Shown here: in pieces, positions 51,670-61,012 of the stretch
How positions within the stretch are numbered: the stretch's first letter is position 1
How the letters are laid out: every line of letters begins with the position of its first letter
Assembly: GCA_900114805.1 (NCBI GenBank)
Contig: FOZN01000001.1
Coordinates: 620,001 to 684,000 of the forward strand
Source: Agrococcus baldri
GTDB lineage: Bacteria > Actinomycetota > Actinomycetes > Actinomycetales > Microbacteriaceae
DNA: 64,000 bases
Reading direction: 5' to 3'
The notes under the pieces: generated by a model
The model's input: only the letters and a program-made list of their open reading frames with translations
What the model was told of the DNA's origin: nothing
Database searches by the model: none
Program-made: the position numbers and the translations under genes

Positions 51670-52657
51670 GACCACCACTCCCCCGACGACGCACCCGCTC
51701 GTCGACGGCGAGGTCGGCCCCGGCTGCAAGAAGGTCGACCCGATCGTCATCGCCGACGGCGTCGTGCGGCAGTTCGGCGGCCTCACGGCCGTCGACGTCG
51801 AGCACGCCGAGATCCCGCGCGGAGCCATCACGGCGCTGATCGGGCCGAACGGCGCGGGCAAGACCACCTTCTTCAACCTGCTCACCGGTTTCGACCGCCC
51901 CAACAAGGGCGCCTGGTCGTTCGAGGGCCAGTCGCTCGCGCACGTGCCCAGCCACAAGGTGGCGCGCCGCGGCATGGTGCGCACCTTCCAGCTGACGAAG
52001 TCGCTCGGCCGCCTCACGGTGCTGCAGAACATGCTGCTGGGCGCCCGCGACCAGCGCGGGGAGGGCATCTTCGCCGCGCTCGTGCGGCCGCTGTGGAAGG
52101 CGCAGGAGGAGGCCAACATCGAGCGGGCGGACAGCCTGCTGGCGCGCTTCAAGCTCGACGCCAAGCGCGAGGACTACGCCGCCTCGCTCTCCGGCGGCCA
52201 GCGCAAGCTGCTCGAGATGGCGCGCGCGCTCATGAGCGAGCCGACGCTGGTGATGCTCGACGAGCCGATGGCCGGTGTCAACCCCGCTCTGACCCAGTCG
52301 CTGCTCGACCACGTCAAGGGCCTGAAGGACGACGGCATGACCGTGCTCTTCGTCGAGCACGACATGCACATGGTGCGTCACATCTCCGACTGGGTGATCG
52401 TGATGGCCGAGGGCCGGATCGTCGCGGAGGGCCCGCCCGAGACCATCATGCAGAACCAGGCCGTCGTCGACGCCTACCTGGGCGCGCACCACGACACCGA
52501 CCTGGGCACGCTGACCAACCAGCAGGTCGCCCAGATCCACGAGGACGCCGGGGACGAGGTGCCCGTCGACGTCGACGCATCCGCCCGTCAGCAGACGACT
52601 ACGGATGCGCCGGCTGACCCGGGCGCAGACGCCCACGATGAGGAGGGCAAGCGATGA
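51662..52657 (+). CDS. livG: branched-chain amino acid ABC transporter ATPase LivG
   Basis: 331 residues, longer than the usual ~255 owing to an N-terminal tail and a C-terminal extension (about 280-331). Walker A GPNGAGKTT, signature LSGGQRKLLEMARAL, Walker B LVMLDEPMAGVNP, H-loop VEHDMHMV. Overlaps livM by eight bases. Confidence 0.93.
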   Translation: MSETTTPPTTHPLVDGEVGPGCKKVDPIVIADGVVRQFGGLTAVDVEHAEIPRGAITALIGPNGAGKTTFFNLLTGFDRPNKGAWSFEGQSLAHVPSHKVARRGMVRTFQLTKSLGRLTVLQNMLLGARDQRGEGIFAALVRPLWKAQEEANIERADSLLARFKLDAKREDYAASLSGGQRKLLEMARALMSEPTLVMLDEPMAGVNPALTQSLLDHVKGLKDDGMTVLFVEHDMHMVRHISDWVIVMAEGRIVAEGPPETIMQNQAVVDAYLGAHHDTDLGTLTNQQVAQIHEDAGDEVPVDVDASARQQTTTDAPADPGADAHDEEGKR

Positions 52658-53448
52658 CCGACAGCGCCACGAGCACCCCGGTGCTCGAGACCAAGGAGCT
52701 CGTCGCCGGCTACCTGCCCGGCGTCAACATCCTCAACGGCTGCTCGATCGTCGCCAACCAGGGCGACCTGATCGGCATCATCGGCCCGAACGGCGCCGGC
52801 AAGTCGACGCTGCTCAAGGCCGTCTTCGGGCAGGTCAACGTGCGCGGCGGCGAGATCCTGCTGCACGGGGAGGACATTTCGGGGCTCAAAGCCGACAAGC
52901 TGGTCGGCAAGGGCGTCGGCATGGTGCCGCAGAACAACAACGTGTTCCCCTCGCTCACGATCGAGGAGAACCTCGAGATGGGCCTTTTCCAGCAGCCGAA
53001 GATGTTCAAGGAGCGCTTCGAGTTCGTCGGAGCGCTCTTCCCGGAACTCGTCTCGCGCCGCAAGCAGCGCGCCGGCAGCCTCTCCGGCGGCGAGCGGCAG
53101 ATGGTCGCCATGGGCCGCGCGCTCATGATGGACCCCTCGGTGCTGCTGCTCGACGAGCCCAGTGCCGGGCTCAGCCCGGTGCGCCAGGACGAGACGTTCC
53201 TGCGCGTCGCCGAGATCAACAGCCACGGCGTGACCATCGTGATGGTGGAGCAGAACGCCCGACGCTGCCTGCAGATCTCGCACCGCGCGTACGTGCTCGA
53301 TCACGGCAAGGATGCCTACACGGGCACCGGCCGCGAGATGCTGAACGACCCCAAGGTGATCCAGCTCTACCTCGGCACACTCGCGACCGACGTCGAGGAG
53401 AAGGCGAAGACGGCCTCGAACGCGACCGTCGAGCCCAAGGCCGAGTAA
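52654..53448 (+). CDS. livF: branched-chain amino acid ABC transporter ATPase LivF
   Basis: 264 residues. Walker A GPNGAGKST, signature LSGGERQMVAMGRAL, Walker B VLLLDEPSAGLSP, H-loop reads VEQNARRC as typical of LivF. Overlaps livG by four bases. A strong terminator follows. Confidence 0.94.
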   Translation: MTDSATSTPVLETKELVAGYLPGVNILNGCSIVANQGDLIGIIGPNGAGKSTLLKAVFGQVNVRGGEILLHGEDISGLKADKLVGKGVGMVPQNNNVFPSLTIEENLEMGLFQQPKMFKERFEFVGALFPELVSRRKQRAGSLSGGERQMVAMGRALMMDPSVLLLDEPSAGLSPVRQDETFLRVAEINSHGVTIVMVEQNARRCLQISHRAYVLDHGKDAYTGTGREMLNDPKVIQLYLGTLATDVEEKAKTASNATVEPKAE

Positions 53449-53464
53449 GCCGCACCGCCTGATC

Positions 53465-53503
53465 GCAGCAGCGCCCCGCTCACCGCGAGCGGGGCGCTGC
53501 TGC
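53465..53503 (+). terminator. terminator of livHMGF
   Basis: A perfect 16-bp stem (GCAGCAGCGCCCCGCT with AGCGGGGCGCTGCTGC) and 7-base loop starts about 17 bases after the livF stop. The 176 bases from here to the next hairpin show no gene. Confidence 0.88.
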
Positions 53504-53679
53504 GTGCGGGCTGGCTGGGGAGGGTGCACGAGTGCCCGTGCGGCCTTGGTGGCGTTGTGGCGGTGTTGCCTGCATGGTGCGCGCTCGGCCGCATCTGTCG
53601 CTCCAGCGGCCGCTGCGGAGCGTTCCGGACTGCGGGATGCTCCATGAACTGCTCGGCTCATCCCGCGTGCAGACAGCGA

Positions 53680-53707
53680 AGAGGGCCCTGCCGGAGCAGG
53701 GCCCTCT
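53680..53707 (-). terminator. terminator of the binding-protein gene
   Basis: A perfect 11-bp stem (AGAGGGCCCTG with CAGGGCCCTCT) and six-base loop, 17 bases beyond the stop of the leftward livK-like gene. Confidence 0.85.
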
Positions 53708-53723
53708 CGCGTGCTGGGTCAGA

Positions 53724-54995
53724 TCACTCGTTGAGCGAGCCGAACTCCGTGCGGACGAAGGTGTACTGGTTGTCGGCACCGTACTGGTAGATGCCGATGT
53801 ACGCCTCAGTGGGGTCACCCTGATCGGAGAAGGTGATCGGGCCGGAGACACCGTCGTAGTCGATGTCCTCGCCGTCGGCGAGCAGCTGCAGGCAGTCAGC
53901 GACGGCCGTGCACTTCGTGCCGCCCTCGGAGACCGACTGCATGTTGTCGCGGATGGTGTCGGAGTCGGGGCTGCCGCCCTGCACCGCGGCGAGCGCCGCG
54001 AGCACGACTGCGTCATACGACTCAGGCGCGTACGAGTAGTCCTCCAGCTCGGGGTCGACCTCGAGCAGGCGCTCGCGGAAGGTCTCGTCGGCCGGGTTGC
54101 CGGGCAGGGTGCCCATCGCGCCGTCAAGGGTGCCCTCGGGGAAGTTGTACGAGTTCGACAGGTTGCCGTCGACGAAGTACATGCCGGCCGGGTCGAAGCC
54201 CTGCGTGACGAGCTCGGGCACGATCTGCGCCGTCTCGGCGAAGGCGAGGATGCCGATCGCGTCGGGGCTGTCGGCCATCACCGCTGCGACCTGGGTGGCG
54301 AGGTTCGTGTCACCCGGGTTGTACAGCTCGCTGTGCGTGACCGTGCCGCCGGCTGCCTCGATCGCCGCAGTGGCGTTCTCCTGCAGACCGGTGCCGTACG
54401 GGTCGTTGATCGTGATGAAGCCCACCGAGGCGGCGCCGTTGGCGACCATCAGGTTGCCGAGCACGCGGCCCTGCAGCACGTCAGAGGGAGCCGTGCGCCA
54501 GTAGTAGCCGTCGTCCTCGTAGTCGGTGAAGTCGGGCGAGGTGTTCGCGGGCGAGATCTGCACGACGCCCGCGTCGATCACCTGGTCGATGAAGGTGAAC
54601 GAGACACCCGACGATGCGGCGCCGATGATGACGTCTGCGCCGGCGGAGACCAGCGTGCCGACCGACTGCGTGGCGATGTCGGTCTGCGTGTCACCGGAGT
54701 CCTGGTGGTCGACCTCGATCGTGTACGGGTAGTCGGCTGCCTCGAGCTCCTGCGCTGCGAGATCGACGGCCGCGAACTCGGGCGGGCCGAGAAAGGCGAG
54801 GTTGCCGGTCTGCGGCAGCACGGTGCCCACGTAGAGCGTGTCGTCGGACGCGCCCTCGTCGGGGCCGTTGGAGCCGGACGGTGCGGGGGTGCCGCCGCCT
54901 GCACAGGCGGCGAGCAGCAGCACGCCCGCGGTCGCTGCGCCGAGCGCGGCGTACCGGCGGGGGCTGTGCCCCTTGGTGCGAAGGAAGGACTGCAT
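53724..54995 (-). CDS. livK: LivJ/LivK-type amino-acid substrate-binding lipoprotein
   Basis: 423 residues. Signal peptide ends at a lipobox (LLLAACAGG, Cys near 34), so it is membrane-anchored. The mature part is a type I periplasmic-binding fold: LYVGTVLPQTGNLAFLGPP, QSVGTLVSAGADVIIGAASSG in the first lobe, and later NPADETFRERLLEVDPELEDYS and SYDAVVLAALAA. It faces the livHMGF operon and presumably feeds it. Start ATG 54993-54995 with GAGGAGA upstream. Ligand (amino acid, amide or urea) unknown. Confidence 0.9.
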   Translation of the reverse strand: MQSFLRTKGHSPRRYAALGAATAGVLLLAACAGGGTPAPSGSNGPDEGASDDTLYVGTVLPQTGNLAFLGPPEFAAVDLAAQELEAADYPYTIEVDHQDSGDTQTDIATQSVGTLVSAGADVIIGAASSGVSFTFIDQVIDAGVVQISPANTSPDFTDYEDDGYYWRTAPSDVLQGRVLGNLMVANGAASVGFITINDPYGTGLQENATAAIEAAGGTVTHSELYNPGDTNLATQVAAVMADSPDAIGILAFAETAQIVPELVTQGFDPAGMYFVDGNLSNSYNFPEGTLDGAMGTLPGNPADETFRERLLEVDPELEDYSYAPESYDAVVLAALAAVQGGSPDSDTIRDNMQSVSEGGTKCTAVADCLQLLADGEDIDYDGVSGPITFSDQGDPTEAYIGIYQYGADNQYTFVRTEFGSLNE

Positions 54996-55080
54996 TGTTC
55001 TCCTCGGTTGCTGAGTAGCTCGCTGACGCGGGCGTTGTTGCAACAGTAGGCGAGGAACGGGCCGATTTCCGGCGTTCTGC

Positions 55081-55096
55081 GTTACGTCCTGGTAAC
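55081..55096. promoter_or_regulatory. candidate GlnR-type box upstream of the binding protein
   Basis: GTTAC-N6-GTAAC, a perfect inverted repeat of five-base arms, lies 86 bases upstream of the livK-like ATG. It agrees with the actinobacterial nitrogen regulator GlnR pattern (gTnAC-N6-GaAAC, recalled). The 10-base stretch GGTAACGGTC is shared with the guaB/livH control region. Confidence 0.4.
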
Positions 55097-55157
55097 GGTC
55101 TTGGCGCACGCGAGCCCTATTGGGCTGATCCTGGGCGAGACCTGAGGCCAGCCCCGC

Positions 55158-56069
55158 TTACGCGGCCGGCGGGATCGGCCGGGGCCTGCGGAAGCGGTGC
55201 CGGGCGATGTCGGCGGTGAAGAGCACCAGCGACGCCCAGACGAGGATGAACCCGATCCAGCGCTCGAGCGGCATCGGCTCGAGCATGATGAACGCGCCGA
55301 ACAGGAAGGTCATGATCGGCGTCAGGTACTGCACGAAGGCGACCCAGGTGAGCGGGATGCGTCGGGTCGCGGCCGCGAATGCGAGCAGCGGGATGGCGGT
55401 GACGATGCCGAAGCCCGCGGCGCCCAGGATCCCGGTCGCGCCGTTGGCACCCACGGTCACGCCGTTGACGGCGAAGGCCACGCCGAGCATGACCATCGAC
55501 GCCGGCAGCGCGGCTGTGGTCTCGATCGTGAATCCCGACAGCGCATCCACCGACCCGCTGACGCGCTTCTTGATCAGGCCGTAGGTGCCGAACGAGAACG
55601 CCACCAGCAGCCCGATCCACGGCACCTGGCCGTAGCCGACGATCATCACGCCCACGCCGACCGCGCCAAGGCCCACCGCCACCCACTGCAGGGGCCGCAG
55701 CCGCTCGCCGAGGAAGATGACGGCGAACACGACGCTCACGAGCGGGTTGAGGAAGTAGCCGAGGCTGGTCTCGAGCACTTTGTCGCTGAGCACGCCGACG
55801 ACGAACGCCGTCCAGTTGATGAGCACCGCGTGGCCGGCGATCACGAGCGTCCAGGTGTCGCGGCGGCTGCGCAGCACCGTGCGCATGCGCGGCCAGCCAC
55901 GCGTCGCGGCGACGAGCGCGAAGGCCACCACGACCGAGGAGATGACTCGCCAGCCGATGAGCTCGAAGCCGTCGATGCCGCGGGTGAGCTGCAGATAGGC
56001 GGGCAGGAAGCCCCAGAACAGGTACGCGAACAGCGCGTATCCGAGGCCTGCCTTGGCGTGCTCGCCCAT
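55158..56069 (-). CDS. rarD: EamA-family transporter RarD
   Basis: 303 residues with ten helices. RarD features: GYALFAYLFWGFLPAYLQL, WRVISSVVVAFALV, LGYFLNPLVSVVFAVIFLGERLRPLQW and IPLTWVAFVQYLTPIMTFL. Members belong to the drug/metabolite exporter superfamily; RarD substrates are not known. Start ATG 56067-56069. Separated from groES upstream by a strong hairpin. Confidence 0.88.
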   Translation of the reverse strand: MGEHAKAGLGYALFAYLFWGFLPAYLQLTRGIDGFELIGWRVISSVVVAFALVAATRGWPRMRTVLRSRRDTWTLVIAGHAVLINWTAFVVGVLSDKVLETSLGYFLNPLVSVVFAVIFLGERLRPLQWVAVGLGAVGVGVMIVGYGQVPWIGLLVAFSFGTYGLIKKRVSGSVDALSGFTIETTAALPASMVMLGVAFAVNGVTVGANGATGILGAAGFGIVTAIPLLAFAAATRRIPLTWVAFVQYLTPIMTFLFGAFIMLEPMPLERWIGFILVWASLVLFTADIARHRFRRPRPIPPAA

Positions 56070-56090
56070 CGTCCCTCCGGGAAGACTGAA

Positions 56091-56116
56091 GGCGGCGCCC
56101 CCGAGGGGGCGCCGCC
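56091..56116 (-). terminator. terminator of groES
   Basis: GGCGGCGCCCCC pairs with GGGGGCGCCGCC around a minimal two-base centre, just beyond the groES stop and before rarD. Confidence 0.8.
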
Positions 56117-56133
56117 GAGATGTCAGTGCTGCG

Positions 56134-56430
56134 TCAGCGGACGACGATGGCGAGCACGTCGCGCGCCGAGAGCACCAGGTACTCGTCGGCGCCGTACTTC
56201 ACCTCGGTGCCGCCGTACTTCGAGTAGAGCACGCGGTCGCCCACGGAGACGTCCATCGGGACGCGGTTGCCGTTGTCGTCGATGCGACCGGGGCCGACAG
56301 CCACGACCTCGCCCTCCTGGGGCTTCTCCTTGGCGGTGTCAGGGATGACGAGACCGCTTGCAGTGGTCGTCTCAGCCTCGACCTGCTGGATGACGATGCG
56401 GTCCTCGAGCGGCTTGATGGAAACCGACAC
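56134..56430 (-). CDS. groES: co-chaperonin GroES
   Basis: 98 residues, the standard length. Features are [11 protein letters not shown] at the N-terminus, [22 protein letters not shown] (mobile loop, split), [16 protein letters not shown] and [13 protein letters not shown]. It caps GroEL during protein folding. No groEL follows, as is common when actinobacteria hold groEL elsewhere. I chose GTG 56428-56430, which gives the conserved [11 protein letters not shown] start, with GAGG upstream; the open frame extends to 56481 but that part is not conserved. CIRCE lies upstream, so HrcA probably represses it. Confidence 0.95.
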   Translation of the reverse strand: MSVSIKPLEDRIVIQQVEAETTTASGLVIPDTAKEKPQEGEVVAVGPGRIDDNGNRVPMDVSVGDRVLYSKYGGTEVKYGADEYLVLSARDVLAIVVR

Positions 56431-56488
56431 GGTTGCCTCTTTCTTCTCAGTCTTTGGGGTCTGCCCGGATGCACCGGACAACAGCCCA

Positions 56489-56533
56489 AGCCTAGGCGCT
56501 CGATTGGCACTCGGTCAACATGAGTGCCAATCG
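56489..56533 (-). promoter_or_regulatory. CIRCE operator over the groES promoter
   Basis: CIRCE-like inverted repeat with nine-base spacer: TTGGCACTC (56504-56512) and GAGTGCCAA (56522-56530), extending to 12-bp perfect arms at 56501-56533. On the minus strand TTGACC (56513-56518) and TAGGCT (56489-56494) with 18-base spacing form the promoter, so the -35 element is inside the CIRCE spacer. Repressor HrcA binding here would block initiation. Confidence 0.88.
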
Positions 56534-56592
56534 CTCGCGTGCCGCGCACGCCAGGGCGGCGCGGCACGCGCCCGCGGTGCTTCACTGGAGCC

Positions 56593-57771
56593 ATGGATGC
56601 CGAAGAGCTGCGCGCGCTGCTGTCCGCCGACGGGCTGGCGCTGCTCGAGCGCGTCGAGGCGGGTCCCGACGGCACCGGGCTCGACGATCGCGACGTCGTG
56701 CGCGAGGTGACCCGGCTGCGGGCCGAGGGGCACGACCCCCGGCTGGTCGCCGCCGTCCTCACGCAGGCGAAGCTGCGCCGCAGGGCGCGCGCGAAGTTCG
56801 GCGAGTTCGCCACCGAGATGCTCTTCACCGAGGCGGGGCTCGAGCAGGCGACGCGGCTGCGCGTCGCCGCGCACCATGCGGGGCGGATGCGCTCGGCCGG
56901 CATGGTCTCGGTGGCCGACCTGGGGTGCGGCATCGGTGCCGACTCGCTCGCCTTCGCCACCCTCGGGCTCGAGGTCACCGCGGTCGAGCGGGACGAGGTG
57001 ACGGCCGCGATCGCGACGTACAACCTGGCCGCCTGGCACGCATCCGTCGTGCACGGCGACGCCCTCGAGACACCCGTCGACGGGGAGGCGCTCTGGTTCG
57101 ACCCCGCACGCCGCGACGGGCGCAGGCGGCTGAGCGACCCGGGTGACTGGTCGCCGCCACTCGATCGGGTCTTCGCGCGCGCGGCCGAGCGGCCGGCGGG
57201 AGTGAAGCTCGCGCCCGGCATCGACCGCGCGCTGCTGCCCGCGGAGGCCGAGCACCAGTGGGTGACCGATGGGCTGGAGACGGTCGAGGCGGTGGTGTGG
57301 ACGGGGTCGCTCGCGCGGCAGGGCGTCGCCCGCAGCGCGCTCGTGCTCGGCGACGGCGGTGCGGCGGAGCTCTCCGGCGAGCCCGCACACCCCGAGCCCG
57401 GTGAGCTCGCCGAGTGGCTCTACGAGCCGGCCGGTGCGGTGATCAGGGCCGAGCTCATCGGCACGCTCGCCGAGCAGCTGGGTGCGACGAGCATCAGCGA
57501 CGGCATCGCCTACCTGAGCGGGCCTCGGCAGGCCTCGACGCCGCTCGCGCAGGCGTTCCGGGTGCGCGAGACCCTGCCGCTGGACGAGCGCCGCATCGCG
57601 CAGCGGCTGCGGGAGCTCGGCATCGGCGAGCTTGAGATCAAGAAGCGCGGCGCCGACATCGACCCGGCCACCCTGCGCAAGCGGCTGAAGCTCGCCGGCG
57701 ACGAGCGCGCGACGCTCTTCGCGACGCGCGTCGGCGGGCGGCACCGGGCCATCCTCGCCGATCGGGCGTAG
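56593..57771 (+). CDS. THUMP-like-domain class I SAM-dependent methyltransferase
   Basis: 392 residues. After a helical N-terminal part comes the SAM-binding motif VADLGCGIGADSLAFA (about 114-129), a FDPARRDGRRR motif and a C-terminal THUMP-like domain (about 330-392: QRLRELGIGELEIKKRGADIDPATLRKRLKL). The group is probably an RNA methyltransferase; the target is unknown. It is divergent from groES. I chose ATG 56593; the frame runs on upstream but overlaps the CIRCE region. Confidence 0.82.
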   Translation: MDAEELRALLSADGLALLERVEAGPDGTGLDDRDVVREVTRLRAEGHDPRLVAAVLTQAKLRRRARAKFGEFATEMLFTEAGLEQATRLRVAAHHAGRMRSAGMVSVADLGCGIGADSLAFATLGLEVTAVERDEVTAAIATYNLAAWHASVVHGDALETPVDGEALWFDPARRDGRRRLSDPGDWSPPLDRVFARAAERPAGVKLAPGIDRALLPAEAEHQWVTDGLETVEAVVWTGSLARQGVARSALVLGDGGAAELSGEPAHPEPGELAEWLYEPAGAVIRAELIGTLAEQLGATSISDGIAYLSGPRQASTPLAQAFRVRETLPLDERRIAQRLRELGIGELEIKKRGADIDPATLRKRLKLAGDERATLFATRVGGRHRAILADRA

Positions 57772-57777
57772 ACGCGA

Positions 57778-57813
57778 CGACGCCCCCGCCCAGCACGGCT
57801 GGCAGGGGCGTCG
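57778..57813. terminator. bidirectional hairpin between convergent genes
   Basis: CGACGCCCC (57778-57786) with GGGGCGTCG (57805-57813), plus an inner CCAG/CTGG stem. Serves the methyltransferase gene and the following leftward DUF4190 gene. Confidence 0.75.
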
Positions 57814-57827
57814 ACGGTGCCGGAGCG

Positions 57828-58826
57828 CTAGACGCCGAGTTGTCCGAGGGCCGTGAAGTAGTTGATCCACTGCACCGCGAGCACCGTGAACACCACGAGC
57901 GATGCGATCGCTGCCACGATGCCCACGATGGCCGCGATGAGCGGCCATGGCTTCGCCTCGGGGTTCTTCTTCATCGCCACGAAGCCGAGGATCGCGCCGA
58001 CGATGCCGGGCAGGGTGCCGAAGCCGCTGACGAAGGTGAAGAGCACGCCGAGGCCGGAGAAGATCAGGGCGGCGATCGTGATGCCCCTGAACTTCTTCTC
58101 GCCCGGCTGCGCGAAGCCCTGCTGCTGGCCGTACGCGGCCTGCTGGCCGTAGCCGGCGGCCGCCGGATCGCCGTAGGAGGTCTGCTGGCCGTACGCCGGC
58201 TGCTGGCCGTAGGCGGCGGGCTGCTGGCCGTAGGCGGCGGGCTGCTGGCCGTAGCCCTGGTCGGCCGGGGCGCTCTGCCCGTACTCCTGCTGGCCGTACT
58301 GCTGCTGACCGTAGGAGGGGGCGCTGGTGCCGTAGCCGGGCTGCTGCCCGTAGGCCTGCTGCGCCACGTCGGGCTGCTGACCGTACGGCTGCTGCGACAC
58401 GTCGGGCTGCTGCCCGTAGGCGGACTGCTGGCCGTACGGGGCCGAGGCGGGCTGCTGGCCGTAGGCGGACTGCTGGCCGTAGGCGGGCGGCTCCTGCGCG
58501 GAGGGCTGACCGTAGCCCTGCTGCGCGGCCGGCTGCCCGTGCGGCTGCTGCTGGGCGTAGTCCGGCGCCTCCTGCGGCTGGCCGTAGGACGGCGCCTGCG
58601 ACTGGCTCTGATCGCCGTATGACGGCGCCGCCGGAGCGGCAGGGGCATCCTGCGACTGGCCGAACGAGGGCGCCTGCTCGGCCTGCTGGCCGAAGTCGGC
58701 GGCCGGCGGCGCGCTCGCGGGGTCGCCCGCCTGCGCACCATCTGCCGACGCGGCGCTCGGCTGCTCAGGCTGATCCTGATCGGGTCGACGGAAACGGTCG
58801 TCGGCCGGCGGGAACTGGTCGCTCAC
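57828..58826 (-). CDS. DUF4190 membrane protein with long Gln-Tyr-Gly-rich N-terminus
   Basis: 332 residues. About 230 residues are low-complexity with many YGQQ-type units ([14 protein letters not shown]), and the C-terminal ~90 hold two membrane helices of the DUF4190 type. The tail is likely cytoplasmic and disordered. Role unknown; such proteins abound in actinobacteria. Starts at GTG 58824-58826 with AAGGAGG upstream. Confidence 0.75.
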   Translation of the reverse strand: MSDQFPPADDRFRRPDQDQPEQPSAASADGAQAGDPASAPPAADFGQQAEQAPSFGQSQDAPAAPAAPSYGDQSQSQAPSYGQPQEAPDYAQQQPHGQPAAQQGYGQPSAQEPPAYGQQSAYGQQPASAPYGQQSAYGQQPDVSQQPYGQQPDVAQQAYGQQPGYGTSAPSYGQQQYGQQEYGQSAPADQGYGQQPAAYGQQPAAYGQQPAYGQQTSYGDPAAAGYGQQAAYGQQQGFAQPGEKKFRGITIAALIFSGLGVLFTFVSGFGTLPGIVGAILGFVAMKKNPEAKPWPLIAAIVGIVAAIASLVVFTVLAVQWINYFTALGQLGV

Positions 58827-58924
58827 GGGGATACCTCCTTGCGGCGCGCGGGTGCGCGAGCACCACCGTATCGCGCGGCGCGCAGGCGAAGTCTGGATGA
58901 ATCGTGCGCGCGAGGTGGACGCCG

Positions 58925-59308
58925 TCAGACGCCCAGCGAGCCGAACCGCTCGACGATCGTCATGAACGCGCCGATGCCGATGATCGTGCTGGCGACGAGC
59001 GCCACGATCGTGACGATGCCGAGCACGATCGCCCAGATCGCCAGCAGCCTGCCGTCGTCACCCGTGCGCTTGATGCGGCCCAGCGCGATGAAGCCCAGCA
59101 CGATCGCCGCGAGCGAGCCGAGCCCGACGAAGACGGTGGTGCCGAGCGCCGCAGCACCGATCGCGAGCAGAGCCAGCAGATCGGTCCTCGGTCCCGGATG
59201 CGTCGGTGCTGTCCACTGCATCGGGTGCGGCTGCGCGGGCATGGCCGCCGGGGCTGTGCCCCATGCGGGCTGCTGCCACGCGGGCTGCTGCCATCCTGCC
59301 TGACTCAG
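58925..59308 (-). CDS. small DUF4190-type membrane protein (start uncertain)
   Basis: Up to 127 residues with QPAWQQ repeats at the start and two membrane helices (about 45-72 and 85-115). No ATG, GTG or TTG lies in frame between the tsaD stop and the repeats. CTG at 59306-59308 follows a strong purine-rich GGGAGAGGCGGAG and yields [11 protein letters not shown], so I use it provisionally. Alternatives are the ATG inside tsaD at 59441-59443, or the in-frame ATG of [10 protein letters not shown] further in. A sequencing error is possible. Smaller sibling of the preceding gene. Confidence 0.55.
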   Translation of the reverse strand: MSQAGWQQPAWQQPAWGTAPAAMPAQPHPMQWTAPTHPGPRTDLLALLAIGAAALGTTVFVGLGSLAAIVLGFIALGRIKRTGDDGRLLAIWAIVLGIVTIVALVASTIIGIGAFMTIVERFGSLGV

Positions 59309-59366
59309 GCTCCGCCTCTCCCGACGCTCCGCAACCGATCCTGCCAGCCCGACCTGGGCATGCGCT

Positions 59367-60425
59367 TCACTCCACGACCTGCACGACGTTCGCCTCGAGC
59401 GTGGACTCGGCGGCGAAGCCTGCGGGGCTGGGAGCATCGCCACGCGCGACGAGCATCGCGCCGACCGCAGCGATCATCGCGCCGTTGTCGGTGCAGAGCT
59501 CGAGCGGCGGGATGCGCAGGGTCACGCCCGCGGCCTCGCAGCGCTCGATCGCGACGTCGCGCAGCCGAGCGTTGGCGACCACGCCGCCGCCCAGCAGCAG
59601 CCGCGGGATGCCGTGCGCCTGGCACGCGTCGAGCGCCTTCGCGATCAGCACGTCGACGACGGCCTCGCGGAAGCTCGCGGCGACGTCGGCGGTCGGCAGC
59701 GCCTCCCCGGCGGCCTGGGCGCGCTCGACATGGCGCGCGACCGAGGTCTTCAGGCCCGAGAACGAGAAGTTCCAGCGGTGCTTCTGGCGGTCCTTCGGCG
59801 CGGTGAGACCGCGTGGGAAGGCGATCGCGCGCGGGTCGCCGCCGACGGCAGCGGCGTCGATCGAGGGCCCGCCGGGGTAGCTGAGGCCGAGCAGCCGGGC
59901 GGTCTTGTCGAAGGCCTCGCCCGCGGCGTCGTCGATCGTCTCGCCCAGCAGCTCGACGTCGCCCGCGAGATCGCGCACGAGGAGCAGCGAGGTGTGGCCG
60001 CCGGAGACCAGCAGCGCGATCGTCGGCAGCTCGAGCGGCTCGCCCGAGAGCACGTCCGCCGCGACGTGCCCGACCAGGTGGTTCACACCGTAGAGCGGCA
60101 GCTCGCGCGCGGTCGCGAGGCCCTTGGCCGCGCCGATGCCGACCATGAGCGCGCCCGCCAGGCCGGGACCCGCCGTGACGGCCACCGCGTCGATGTCGTC
60201 GAGCGTCAGCTGCGCGTCGACGAGCGCCGCGCGGATCGTCGGCTCCATCGCCTCGAGGTGCGCGCGGGCGGCGATCTCGGGCACGACGCCGCCGAAGCGC
60301 GCGTGCAGCTCCATCGACGAGGCGATGCGGTTGGCGAGCAGCGCGGTGCCGCGCACGATGCCGACGCCCGTCTCGTCGCAGCTCGTCTCGATGCCCAGCA
60401 CGACCGGGGCAGCGGATGCGCTCAT
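59367..60425 (-). CDS. tsaD: tRNA N6-threonylcarbamoyladenosine synthase subunit TsaD
   Basis: 352 residues of the Kae1/TsaD family. ATP/metal motifs: [14 protein letters not shown], HxxxH His116 and His120 (NHLVGH), [10 protein letters not shown], and [11 protein letters not shown] and [11 protein letters not shown] at the end. With TsaB and TsaE it forms t6A at position 37 of ANN-decoding tRNAs. Start ATG 60423-60425, overlapping rimI by four bases. Confidence 0.96.
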   Translation of the reverse strand: MSASAAPVVLGIETSCDETGVGIVRGTALLANRIASSMELHARFGGVVPEIAARAHLEAMEPTIRAALVDAQLTLDDIDAVAVTAGPGLAGALMVGIGAAKGLATARELPLYGVNHLVGHVAADVLSGEPLELPTIALLVSGGHTSLLLVRDLAGDVELLGETIDDAAGEAFDKTARLLGLSYPGGPSIDAAAVGGDPRAIAFPRGLTAPKDRQKHRWNFSFSGLKTSVARHVERAQAAGEALPTADVAASFREAVVDVLIAKALDACQAHGIPRLLLGGGVVANARLRDVAIERCEAAGVTLRIPPLELCTDNGAMIAAVGAMLVARGDAPSPAGFAAESTLEANVVQVVE

Positions 60426-61012
60426 CGCAGCATCTCCTTCTTCATGACGACGGCGTCGACGTCCTCCGGCTGGTAGTAGCGCGGGCGCACACCGATCTCG
60501 CCGAAGCCGACCGACTCGTAGAGCGCGCGCGCGACGGGGTTGTCGGCCCGCACCTCGAGGAAGAGCTCGCGCACGCCCCGCCGCTCGGCCTCGATGAGCA
60601 GCTCGGCCAGCAGCGCGCGCCCGATGCCGCGCCCGCGCGCCTCCTCGACGACCGCGATCGTCTGCACGTCGCCCTCCACACCCACCGAGCGCAGCCCCGC
60701 GTAGCCGAGCGCCCGGTGCGAGTCCGCGGCGTCGGCCCCCTCGGCGACAGCGCTCTCGGCAGCTGTCCGCTCGCCAGCGAACCCATCCGTGGCGATCTCC
60801 TCGGCCACGATGTACCGGCCCCACTCGCTGCCGATCTCGGCCCGCATGGTCTCGGCCTCCCAGGCGCTGGCGCCGAACGACGCCCGCTCGATGGCCATGA
60901 TGGCGTCGAGGTCGGATGCGGTGGCCGTCCTGATGCGGAACGTCGCGGGGGGTGACTGGTCGGCATGCTGCGTCATCGCGTCCTCGGGTACACCGCTCTC
61001 CTGGCCGGGCAT
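60422..61012 (-). CDS. rimI: ribosomal protein S18-alanine N-acetyltransferase RimI
   Basis: 196 residues, a GNAT acetyltransferase with [43 protein letters not shown] (acetyl-CoA loop) and the C-terminal [19 protein letters not shown] chose ATG 61010-61012 because it shares one base with the tsaB stop (TGATG); the next ATG 12 codons on (60974-60976) would be shorter. Sits between tsaB and tsaD in the usual order. Confidence 0.92.
   Translation of the reverse strand: MPGQESGVPEDAMTQHADQSPPATFRIRTATASDLDAIMAIERASFGASAWEAETMRAEIGSEWGRYIVAEEIATDGFAGERTAAESAVAEGADAADSHRALGYAGLRSVGVEGDVQTIAVVEEARGRGIGRALLAELLIEAERRGVRELFLEVRADNPVARALYESVGFGEIGVRPRYYQPEDVDAVVMKKEMLR

Noticed and set aside
53504-53679. 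Small gene or RNA between the two terminators
   Set aside because: No ribosome site, conserved motif or strong fold other than the terminators was visible; it seems to be spacer.
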